Source: Companilactobacillus nantensis DSM 16982 (GTDB taxonomy: Bacteria > Bacillota > Bacilli > Lactobacillales > Lactobacillaceae). Taken from it: DNA of 62,287 nt. Position 1 is the stretch's first letter; the number at the start of each line of letters is the position of its first letter. Under the pieces are notes generated by a model. It saw only the letters and a list, made by a program, of their open reading frames with translations. It was not told the DNA's origin and did not search any database. Made by a program: the position numbers and the translations under genes. Positions 51,294 through 58,205 of this stretch are shown in pieces. The stretch is from positions 1 to 62,287 of the forward strand of contig NZ_AZFV01000019.1 of assembly GCF_001435815.1 (NCBI RefSeq), written 5' to 3'.

Positions 51294-53384
51294 CTACTTA
51301 TTCTTCAAAACTTCCGCTTGAACAGAAATACTGCCATCTGATGTTTGATCCCAATAAACACCCTGTATCTCTGGCACAAAACCAGGGAAACGTTCGATGG
51401 CTCCAACTAAGACTTCGAAATAATTTTGATCGATATCAGCCCACTTTTCACCTGGTGCCACGATGAATACCCCTGGAGGGTATGGAAGAGCTCCTTCCAC
51501 GGCAATTCGACCTTTGATATCTTTCAAGTTTACTAATTCACTTTGATTACGCATGAATAACTGGTCGGCCTGAGCTGGTGTCATTGTGTAATCTTGCATA
51601 TTCTTTTTGGCAAAAAGTTCTTTTTGTAAAGTAAATGTTTTATTTTGACGATAATATTCGTGCATTTCTTGGCATAATTGTTTCAACGTATAGCCGTCAT
51701 AACGCTTAGGATATTGTTTAGCTAACTTAGGTAGCACTTCTGTTAGTGGTGCATCTGCCATATAGAAACGTTCAAACTCTAAGAAGGCATCCAAAAGTGT
51801 GTCTAATTCTGCTTCTGTATCTCCTGGTGTCAACAAGAACAAGAGTGAATTCAAATCATCTTTGGCACGGATAATTCGCTTTTCCATCAAAAATTCTGCC
51901 ACAACTGGACCAGGTATTCCGGTATCTTGATATTTAGCATTTTTAACGTCAATGCCAGGCGTTATAACGGTAATCTTCAATGGATCAATCATAGCTTGAC
52001 CCTTGGCGATTTCCTTAAATCCATGCCAATCGTCTTCAGGATTTAATGACCAATACTTGCTCTTGGTTGCTAAATCATTCGTACTGATTTCGGCAAAGTT
52101 ATCTGGTACCAATGGTCGGAATAATTTCGATCTCTTTAACAATTTCTTACGCCATTCAATACCCATACGTAAAGTTTCATCCCACCAATTACGATTGCCT
52201 TGACCAGATGTTAAGTAAGCATTGACAGTCAGTGAAGCATAAATTGGATAAGAATAACTTGATGTCACAAATTTTAAGTAGGCGTTATTGAAATGCTTGT
52301 GATCGACATAACGGTCTTGCCCTTTCAAATGAGCATCTTTTTTAAGGATTTGCGACGTTTGTGCTAACCCGGCTTGTTGTTTGTGCAACGATTGTGTTAC
52401 CAAAATACCAGGATCATCAGGACCGTAGTCTAGTGATAGTGGCGACAAGTGATTCATAATTGGAACGAATTGTTCGAAACCACCCCAAGCACAATCGAAC
52501 AAAATATAATCACAAAGTTTACCGATTTTATCAATCATCCACTTAGCATCGTAGAAGACACCATCATATGTCTCTAGTTGGACAATAGCTAATCTGAATG
52601 GTCGTTTGGCTTGCGCCTTTTCAGGGTCAACTTTAGCAATCTCTTTTCTAATATTAGCTTCATCCAAAGCTTCTGGATTCATTTCACCAATCAAGCCTAG
52701 TGGATTACGATCAGTCGGAATGTAAACCGGTTTGGCACCACTCATCACTAGCGCGCTGTTATAAAGCGATTTGTGATTATTCCGATCAAATAATACTAAG
52801 TCATTTTGAGCTAACAAAGCACTAGCACAAATCGAATTAGCACTCGTCGTTCCGTTGGTACAAAAGTAAACTTTATCAGCGTTGTAAGTTTCTGCAGCCT
52901 TTTGCTCAGCAGTTAGTGGTGTGCCGCCATGTGTCATGGTATCGCCTAATTCATCGACCGTATCACTGGTATCAGCAAACATTAGGTTTTCACCAAAGAA
53001 ACGATTGAAAACGACACCTGCTGGATGTTTCTCATAATACTGACCATTATGGTGACCAGGTGTTGTAAAACTAATAGGTCGGTCTTCCGCAAAATTGACT
53101 AGATCAGTTAGAAAGCCCGGGACCATTTTTTCTTGATAAGCGTTGGCACGAGCACTAATTTCATTTTCAGAAACTTCAGTCGCACTGATTTTAATAATAG
53201 GGATACCAAGTCCTGATGTTTTTTGTAGATTTTTAGCAGTCTCGATAGCAGTTGTATCGTGTTCGTTCAGTACAATTGCGGCTAGCTCAGCAACGTCAAT
53301 ATCACTTGTAAATGGTACAGTCGACCATTCAACGGCGTCGTTAATTTTCACATCATTACCTATGGCAATTTTCAGAAAATTCAT
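51294..53384 (-). CDS. Ornithine/lysine/arginine decarboxylase (PLP fold type I), probably ornithine
   Basis: 696 residues: N-terminal wing domain (1-100), PLP domain with FTTPGHHNG near 106, GTTSANS near 182, FDCAWGGFE near 300 and PLP Lys in TQSLHKQQAG near 337, then the large C-terminal domain. Size and motifs resemble the inducible ornithine decarboxylase of lactobacilli. With the divergent antiporter it forms an acid-stress amine system: decarboxylation consumes a proton and the antiporter swaps amine for amino acid. AGGGGGAA ribosome site. Confidence 0.88.
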   Translation of the reverse strand: MNFLKIAIGNDVKINDAVEWSTVPFTSDIDVAELAAIVLNEHDTTAIETAKNLQKTSGLGIPIIKISATEVSENEISARANAYQEKMVPGFLTDLVNFAEDRPISFTTPGHHNGQYYEKHPAGVVFNRFFGENLMFADTSDTVDELGDTMTHGGTPLTAEQKAAETYNADKVYFCTNGTTSANSICASALLAQNDLVLFDRNNHKSLYNSALVMSGAKPVYIPTDRNPLGLIGEMNPEALDEANIRKEIAKVDPEKAQAKRPFRLAIVQLETYDGVFYDAKWMIDKIGKLCDYILFDCAWGGFEQFVPIMNHLSPLSLDYGPDDPGILVTQSLHKQQAGLAQTSQILKKDAHLKGQDRYVDHKHFNNAYLKFVTSSYSYPIYASLTVNAYLTSGQGNRNWWDETLRMGIEWRKKLLKRSKLFRPLVPDNFAEISTNDLATKSKYWSLNPEDDWHGFKEIAKGQAMIDPLKITVITPGIDVKNAKYQDTGIPGPVVAEFLMEKRIIRAKDDLNSLLFLLTPGDTEAELDTLLDAFLEFERFYMADAPLTEVLPKLAKQYPKRYDGYTLKQLCQEMHEYYRQNKTFTLQKELFAKKNMQDYTMTPAQADQLFMRNQSELVNLKDIKGRIAVEGALPYPPGVFIVAPGEKWADIDQNYFEVLVGAIERFPGFVPEIQGVYWDQTSDGSISVQAEVLKNK

Positions 53385-53670
53385 GATTTCCCCCTATTTT
53401 TAAATTATTTTCATAAAAAGTATTGCAAATGATATATAAACACCTATAATTTTTTGGGTATGTTTTTTTTATATCGCAATATAATTCATAAAGACATCAC
53501 AAATTGATTATATATACATATTGAGGTTGTACACAAGTGAAATTAAACAGTTCTTTGTTAACATTGAAACCCCCAAACTTTTAAATGTCACATTTAAAGA
53601 CTAAAAAATTGGAAATAATAACCGTCAGGCTATTCGTTGATAATATTACTATTTCAAACAACAAATACAC
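53385..53670. other. Divergent promoter region of decarboxylase and antiporter
   Basis: Very AT-rich, no gene. TATTGCAAATGATATA (53421-53436) and TATATCGCAATA (53470-53481) form an interrupted inverted repeat that could bind a regulator of both genes. TGATAATAT at 53637-53646 is a possible -10 for the antiporter, before the repeat element. Confidence 0.35.
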
Positions 53671-53845
53671 TAGCTGGAAGGAACAAAAATTTAGGTCGCT
53701 GTGCATGCGGCGTTAGAGCTTTAGCTCTTACACCACGGGACGAGTTTTGAACTTTGAGCGCACTTCTCAAAGTTCAAAATCGAGGTCTGAGACCTTGGCT
53801 CAGACCGGTCCCCATAGCGACCTAAATTTCTTGTTCCTGGAGGCG
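53671..53845 (+). repeat. Cloverleaf repeat, copy 9 (antiporter leader)
   Basis: Outer arms GGAACAAAAATTTAGGTCGC / GCGACCTAAATTTCTTGTTCC with one bulge. P4 GGTCTGAG/CTCAGACC perfect, P3 TTTTGAACTTTGAG/CTCAAAGTTCAAAA perfect, P2 GCGTTAGAGCTTTAGCTCTTACACC. Same strand as the antiporter and 34 bp from its start codon, so it must be in its mRNA leader or carry its promoter. Confidence 0.86.
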
Positions 53846-53879
53846 TCATATTTCCAAAACAAACTCGGGGGAAATAAAT

Positions 53880-55328
53880 TTGGAATCATTAGAACCAAAT
53901 CAAAAACACTATTTAAGTTGGCCGGTCATCGCTTTGATCGACTTCGTTACCATTATTAGTTTTGAAAACATCTTTTATCCTTTTCAAAACCAAGGTCTAT
54001 CCGTTGTTATCTCATGGATTTTCCTACTCTTCTCTTACGTTATCCCTTATGCATTGATTTCTAGTCAAATGAGTTTAACTTTTGACAATCAAGCTGGAGG
54101 ACTTGCTTCATGGGTCCGTCACAGTAGTAACGATACTTTAGGTTACTGGACTTCATGGATGTATTGGGTTCAAAGTGTGCCTTACATCGTCGACGTTTCC
54201 AACTCAGTTATTGTTTCATTCAGTTGGATGTTCCTCGGTAACAATACTTTGGATGATAAAATGTCACCTTTCTGGTTCGGTATTTTAACATTCGTGATTA
54301 TTTTACTTTTCATTCTTTTACAAAATGTTATTAAAAACTCACTCGAATTACTTTCATTGATTGGTGGGGGTGCAATGTTCATCATGTCCGCCCTCTTCGT
54401 ATTATTAGCAGGTTATGCTGTTTTACATGGTCACCACATCGCTACACAACCATTCAACTGGGGTGCTTTCAAACCATCGTTTAGTTTGAAATACTTCTCA
54501 ACGACCGGACTATTGATTTTCGCCATGTCTGGTGCTGAATTAGCTGCTCCCTACGTTGTCCAAATGCGTGATCCTAAACATGAATTTCCTAAAGCTATGT
54601 GGCTTTTGGCTATCATGACTGGATTCTTAACTATCTTTGGTACTTTAGCCTTGGCAATGTTCTTTAACGCCAACCACATTCCACATGACTTCAAGATGAA
54701 CGGTCCTTACTATGCTTTCCAACTTCTTGGTAACAGTTTGGGTGTTGGTAAATTATTGATGTACATCTTCGCTGTCGTCCAAGCAATCTTTATGATGGCA
54801 CAATTGGCTGTCCTCTTAGATGCTTCAAGTCGTGTCTTTGCCGGTGATGTTGCTGACAAGTTCATGCCTAAGTGGTTAACTAAGACAAACAAAAACGGTC
54901 GTCCAATTCACAGTTACACAATGACAACTGGTTTAAGCTTGTTCCTGTTGTTATTGACAGGTACTTTGCCAAATATCAATACAATTTATAACTGGTTACT
55001 AAACATTAACGGAATTATTTCACCATATAAGACTTGTTGGGTCTTCTTTGCCTTCGTTGCAATGCGTTGGCAACAAGACAAGTTCCATTCTGATTACACA
55101 TTTATCAAGAATAGAACCGGTGCCCTTCTAGTCGGTGGCTGGTGTCTAGCATTTACCTTTGTCTGTGCTACTTTAGGATTCATCCCTCAAGAAGCTAAGT
55201 TCGGTACAGGAGCATTCAACCATCAATTACTATTAAACTTCATTACAGTTATCGTCTTGTTCGGCCTTGGCTTTGTTATGCCTTGGTTGCGCAAACGTGA
55301 ACAACGTCGTGCAGGTTTAGTTGATTAG
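53880..55328 (+). CDS. APC-family amino acid antiporter, probable ornithine-putrescine exchanger
   Basis: 482 residues, twelve helices; GGLASWVRHSSNDTLGYWTSWMYW region near 80 and FAMSGAELAAPYVVQMRDP near 215 resemble the GadC/glutamate-GABA antiporter branch of APC. TTG start at 53880 set by CGGGGGAAAT 7 bp upstream. Divergent from the decarboxylase gene, which sets the likely substrate. Ends in a basic tail (RKREQRRAGLVD). Confidence 0.88.
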   Translation: MESLEPNQKHYLSWPVIALIDFVTIISFENIFYPFQNQGLSVVISWIFLLFSYVIPYALISSQMSLTFDNQAGGLASWVRHSSNDTLGYWTSWMYWVQSVPYIVDVSNSVIVSFSWMFLGNNTLDDKMSPFWFGILTFVIILLFILLQNVIKNSLELLSLIGGGAMFIMSALFVLLAGYAVLHGHHIATQPFNWGAFKPSFSLKYFSTTGLLIFAMSGAELAAPYVVQMRDPKHEFPKAMWLLAIMTGFLTIFGTLALAMFFNANHIPHDFKMNGPYYAFQLLGNSLGVGKLLMYIFAVVQAIFMMAQLAVLLDASSRVFAGDVADKFMPKWLTKTNKNGRPIHSYTMTTGLSLFLLLLTGTLPNINTIYNWLLNINGIISPYKTCWVFFAFVAMRWQQDKFHSDYTFIKNRTGALLVGGWCLAFTFVCATLGFIPQEAKFGTGAFNHQLLLNFITVIVLFGLGFVMPWLRKREQRRAGLVD

Positions 55329-55340
55329 ATAAAACAAAAC

Positions 55341-55384
55341 ATCCCTAACTCTTGAGTTGTCTCAGGAGTTAGGGATATTTTTTT
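55341..55384. terminator. Bidirectional terminator after the antiporter
   Basis: ATCCCTAACTCTTGAG / CTCAGGAGTTAGGGAT stem with long T run on the plus strand; the converging small gene ends inside it. Confidence 0.9.
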
Positions 55385-55661
55385 AGAACGGATTGAAGAA
55401 TGTACCAACTGCCGTTTTAGTAATCGTATATTGATCACTAGCAATATCATATTGATTCAAAAATTCAGTTATTTTAGTTTTAAATTCATCATCATGTAAT
55501 TTAGTTCCAATATACCAAGTGTCATTGTTAACTGTACGACTACCAAAAGTATTATCGTCATACTTTGCCATAGTTGAATCATAGATTGCATGGGCTGTAT
55601 CTCTGTCCTTGAATTCAATCGCCCAAGTGACTGGAATCATATCGTAAATTGACTTTACCAT
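55383..55661 (-). CDS. Small conserved-looking cytosolic protein
   Basis: 92 residues, soluble, alpha/beta pattern (VTWAIEFKDRDTAHAIYDS; TWYIGTKLHDDEFKTKITEFL). ATG 55661 has a perfect GGGAGGT 5 bp upstream; in-frame Met further up lacks one. No family recognised. Not clearly part of the bacteriocin locus. Confidence 0.7.
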   Translation of the reverse strand: MVKSIYDMIPVTWAIEFKDRDTAHAIYDSTMAKYDDNTFGSRTVNNDTWYIGTKLHDDEFKTKITEFLNQYDIASDQYTITKTAVGTFFNPF

Positions 55662-55749
55662 AATAACCTCCCACAATTTTGTATTATTAATTATCTTATA
55701 ACCGTTTCGCCTTCTCAATTTATATATTAGTTATCATGAATTAATTAGT

Positions 55750-56895
55750 CTACATATTTAATGCCATTTTACATTCATCAATAAATAAAGTTGGGTATTT
55801 ATATTTTTTTAATAATTCGAAGTAATCTTTTGAAAGAGAATAATTTTTAGTATCAAATAAAAGGTAGGCCATTAAATCATCTAAATTGTGATTCATCGCA
55901 TCTATTTTACTAACTTTTTCTGATTCCAAAATTCTGTTCCTATCTTCAATAAAATTATTTAATAATTTAGATTTGATCACATAGAGTTCAATAATATTTA
56001 TAATTGTTTGGCAATATAGTAAATCAGGGTTATTTCTAATTTCATCAATTGTAAACATTGACGTCAATATTTTAGCATGTTTTAAATCACGTAAATCTAT
56101 GTATAGTAAACATAAATTAATAATAAGATCCGCTTTATATGTACTTTCCTTCAGATTTTTAATATCAGTAGCACTAAAATCAAGATTTCCATCAAATAAT
56201 CTTGATATTATTTTAAAAACTAGTTCTTTGCTTCCCAAAATATTTTGACCGTCTCTGCTTAAAAGGTATAACCATCTTTGGTTCTTAGGCTCATATTCTA
56301 TATTCTTCAGCAATAACCTTGTATTACGTTTAAGCTTCCTATGTTTTTTCATTTCACTTTCTAAATACCCAAAATGGCTTACTCTGATATTGCTTTTAAT
56401 CTTTTCAGGAATTTTATTATTTAAATAACGAATTTCCTCATGAACATATCCATAAAATTTAAATTTTCCTTCATTTTTAAAAATTCTGTATTCATATTCA
56501 TGGGTTTTTCCATTATCTAACTTACTAGTTCTATATATTGAAATAACCGAATTACTGTAGTTTTCGAAATTATCAAGATACTTCATTAACGTGATTCGTT
56601 TCTCATTTAATACCTCATCTGAATCTATAAAAAATATCCATTCAGAAGTCGCCTTCTTCAATGCAAAATTTCTAACACTTGAAAAATTATCTTCCCATTC
56701 ATAATCAAACAATTTCAAATTACTATGATTTATAAGATTAATACGCAATACTTCGAGAGTCCCGTCATTTGATCCAGTATCTACAACAACTATCTCATCT
56801 GCGGATTCATAAATACTATTCAAACATTTTTGGATAGTATTCTCTTGATTCTTTACAATGATAATAAACGAGACACGACCTTGCTCTTTAGACAA
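55750..56895 (-). CDS. SunS-like family 2 glycosyltransferase of the bacteriocin locus
   Basis: 381 residues. GT-A core at 1-220: VSFIIIVKNQENTIQKCLNS, EIVVVDTGSNDGT, ATSEWIFFIDSDEV (DxD-type Asp-Ser-Asp), KFKFYGYVHEEIRY, then EPKNQRWLYLLSRDG and a helical TPR-like C-terminal half. The order and wording match, from memory, SunS of sublancin, the enzyme that glycosylates Cys/Ser of glycocins (KVKFHGKVHEE, EPENPKWLFFFGRE). TTG start 2 bp after the stop of a double-glycine precursor gene; no clear ribosome site, so probably coupled. Predicted to add a sugar to that peptide or another in the locus. GT2 for envelope polysaccharide is the alternative. Confidence 0.8.
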   Translation of the reverse strand: MSKEQGRVSFIIIVKNQENTIQKCLNSIYESADEIVVVDTGSNDGTLEVLRINLINHSNLKLFDYEWEDNFSSVRNFALKKATSEWIFFIDSDEVLNEKRITLMKYLDNFENYSNSVISIYRTSKLDNGKTHEYEYRIFKNEGKFKFYGYVHEEIRYLNNKIPEKIKSNIRVSHFGYLESEMKKHRKLKRNTRLLLKNIEYEPKNQRWLYLLSRDGQNILGSKELVFKIISRLFDGNLDFSATDIKNLKESTYKADLIINLCLLYIDLRDLKHAKILTSMFTIDEIRNNPDLLYCQTIINIIELYVIKSKLLNNFIEDRNRILESEKVSKIDAMNHNLDDLMAYLLFDTKNYSLSKDYFELLKKYKYPTLFIDECKMALNM

Positions 56896-56897
56896 CT

Positions 56898-57083
56898 TTA
56901 TTTACCACAAGTCGCTGTGCTTCCTGTTACCGCACCTGCAATTTTTACAGCACCACCCACTGCGCAAGTAGCATTATTAAAAAGCTTTGACCAGTCCCAA
57001 CTACCGCCTTTAACGGTATTCAGACTACTTTCATCCATAATCTCCCCACTAACTCTCTTTAATAACTCATCACTTTTACTCAT
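56898..57083 (-). CDS. Double-glycine bacteriocin precursor with two Cys, candidate glycosyltransferase substrate
   Basis: 61 residues. Leader 1-27 ending ESSLNTVKGG; mature part 34 residues, starting SWDWSKLF, with Cys at mature positions 13 and 32, Gly/Ala/Thr/Ser-rich between (AVGGAVKIAGAVTGSTAT) and ending CGK. A disulphide between the two Cys would close a 20-residue loop with several Thr/Ser glycosylation sites. ATG 57083 with AAAGGAG 8 bp upstream. Directly followed by the SunS-like gene. No named bacteriocin recognised. Confidence 0.8.
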   Translation of the reverse strand: MSKSDELLKRVSGEIMDESSLNTVKGGSWDWSKLFNNATCAVGGAVKIAGAVTGSTATCGK

Positions 57084-57115
57084 AATAGTTTCTCCTTTTT
57101 GTTTTGTATAGTTGT

Positions 57116-57131
57116 ATTGTAAGCGCTTTAT
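57116..57131 (-). promoter_or_regulatory. Possible promoter and cre-like site before the precursor/glycosyltransferase pair
   Basis: Minus strand ATAAAGCGCTTACA (12 of 14 to the cre consensus) running into TACAAT (57121-57116), about 33 bp before the start codon. Same cre-to-TACAAT fusion as at the two PTS operons, but a weaker match and no good -35. Confidence 0.35.
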
Positions 57132-57167
57132 ATCACAATAATATTCCGTATTGTCATATTTTTTCAC

Positions 57168-57195
57168 AAAAAAATAAGCCTAATTACTAAGGCTT
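57168..57195 (-). terminator. Terminator separating the two peptide transcripts
   Basis: AAGCCT / AGGCTT stem then ATTTTTTT on the minus strand. A second inverted repeat CATTTCTAAT / ATTAGAAATG lies at about 57222-57266. Confidence 0.7.
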
Positions 57196-57301
57196 ACTCT
57201 TATTTAGAAATAATTTAATTCTCATTTCTAATACTTCTTAAAATAGTTAAAAACCATTAGAAATGAAAACAATTTGTAAATCTAAACTTTCAAAAATAAA
57301 T

Positions 57302-57484
57302 TTATTTTTTATCATCATAATCATCTTTTACCAGCATAACTCGATAAAGCAACATAAGTGATCCAAGAATCCAAAAAAATGACGTCAAATAAAAACTATT
57401 CATAAATGTTCTAATACCACAGAATATAAATACAAATATCAAATAAAACCTGTAGTTCTTATAAAATTCTTTGTTAAAATGCAT
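57302..57484 (-). CDS. Small membrane protein, candidate immunity protein
   Basis: 60 residues, two hydrophobic helices (FYLIFVFIFCGI; FFWILGSLMLLYRVML) and charged ends (KEFYKNYR; VKDDYDDKK). Starts 7 bp after the stop of the four-Cys precursor, the usual place and shape of a bacteriocin immunity gene. Ribosome site weak, so probably coupled to the precursor. Longer in-frame starts overlap the precursor and are less likely. Confidence 0.55.
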   Translation of the reverse strand: MHFNKEFYKNYRFYLIFVFIFCGIRTFMNSFYLTSFFWILGSLMLLYRVMLVKDDYDDKK

Positions 57485-57491
57485 CTTAAAA

Positions 57492-57698
57492 TTAGTCACA
57501 GGCACCCACAGCTTGACAAACTCCATATCCATATCCCGCCAGAAAACTGCCTGCAGAGTACATCGATTTATCACGTGTTCTAAGACATGATTTGCTATAA
57601 CAATGACCTCCACCAATAGTTTTTTCTTCTTTTTCAACCGTCAAAATTTTGTATCTATCCAAACTACTTAAAACAGTAATATTTTTTTTCATTTTCAT
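57492..57698 (-). CDS. Glycocin-like bacteriocin precursor with four Cys
   Basis: 68 residues. Leader about 31 residues ending EKTIGGG; mature part of about 37 residues begins HCYSKSC and ends VCQAVGACD. Two Cys pairs, CX4C near the start and CX5C at the end, flank a loop rich in Ser, Gly and Tyr (SMYSAGSFLAGYGYG). This resembles the nested-disulphide helix-loop-helix plan of glycocins (CX6C...CX6C in sublancin and glycocin F) but with shorter spacings. GGAGG 5 bp before ATG 57698. The leader fits the double-glycine consensus less well than its neighbours. Confidence 0.72.
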   Translation of the reverse strand: MKMKKNITVLSSLDRYKILTVEKEEKTIGGGHCYSKSCLRTRDKSMYSAGSFLAGYGYGVCQAVGACD

Positions 57699-57716
57699 AT
57701 TATCCTCCTCTATTTA

Positions 57717-57857
57717 CTACTTTTTTGTAGGTATAAACATGGATCCGATGCTTACACTCATTCGACCAATTCTCTTACCCCATTCAAAAGCTGTTTTATC
57801 CCAACCGCCTTCAATGTTTTGTAGTTCCGATTCATTTAATACATGCATATTTTTCAT
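57717..57857 (-). CDS. Class IIb-like double-glycine bacteriocin precursor
   Basis: 46 residues. Leader 1-18 matches the consensus (LNESELQNIEGG); mature 28-residue peptide starts WDKTAFEWGKRIGRMS and has a GxxxG (GKRIG) typical of two-peptide bacteriocins; it is basic and lacks Cys. ATG 57857 with AAAGGAGC 9 bp upstream; stop 18 bp before the next precursor, which shares a GAGGAGG ribosome site. Partner peptide may be one of the plus-strand pair or absent. Confidence 0.75.
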   Translation of the reverse strand: MKNMHVLNESELQNIEGGWDKTAFEWGKRIGRMSVSIGSMFIPTKK

Positions 57858-57929
57858 ATACGCTTGCTCCTTTCTTATTACAAAACATATTGTATCAATA
57901 AGAAAGTTAAATTTTATTCCACACTGTCA

Positions 57930-58187
57930 TTAATAATGACTATTAATTAAATCATCAATTGTCATTCCGTATGTGCTACAAAATTGCATAATATAATTCA
58001 AATCAGGATTTCTTCTACAAGATTCATATTTCGACAAAGTGGATTGATCAATCATCATATCCATTGCCATCTTTTGCTGGGTTATCTTCCTTTGGTGCCT
58101 AATATTTTTCATATTTTTACACACAACTGGATATACATTGTCTCCACCTACTATTAAACTTAAATCTTTTTCACTAAGTTCGATCAT
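57930..58187 (-). CDS. XRE-type HTH protein with an N-terminal double-glycine leader
   Basis: 85 residues. Residues 1-15 (MIELSEKDLSLIVGG) fit every position of the double-glycine leader consensus (Leu-12, Ser-11, Asp-8, Leu-7, Ile-4, Gly-2, Gly-1). Residues 24-85 are a standard XRE helix-turn-helix (MKNIRHQRKITQQKMAMDMM, IDQSTLSKYESCRRNPDL, YGMTIDDLI). A strong GAGGGGGAG ribosome site fixes the start, so the leader is really translated. Lies 18 bp after the secretion accessory gene and 72 bp before the first minus-strand precursor, in one operon. Normal XRE regulators have no such extension; it may touch or be cut by the C39 transporter. Role unknown. Confidence 0.82.
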   Translation of the reverse strand: MIELSEKDLSLIVGGDNVYPVVCKNMKNIRHQRKITQQKMAMDMMIDQSTLSKYESCRRNPDLNYIMQFCSTYGMTIDDLINSHY

Positions 58188-58205
58188 AAAATCTCCCCCT
58201 CAAAA

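Noticed and set aside
879-53845. Cloverleaf repeats as a CRISPR array, tRNA-like genes or insertion sequences
   Set aside because: Copies are kilobases apart, have no spacers in series, no tRNA consensus (no anticodon arm, no T-loop GTTCRA in place), no transposase and no visible target duplications.
53747-53959. 70-codon plus-strand frame starting in cloverleaf copy 9
   Set aside because: Repeat-derived and overlaps the antiporter start in another frame.
57302-57637. Longer 111-codon version of the candidate immunity protein
   Set aside because: The extra N-terminal half overlaps the four-Cys precursor in another frame and lacks a ribosome site.
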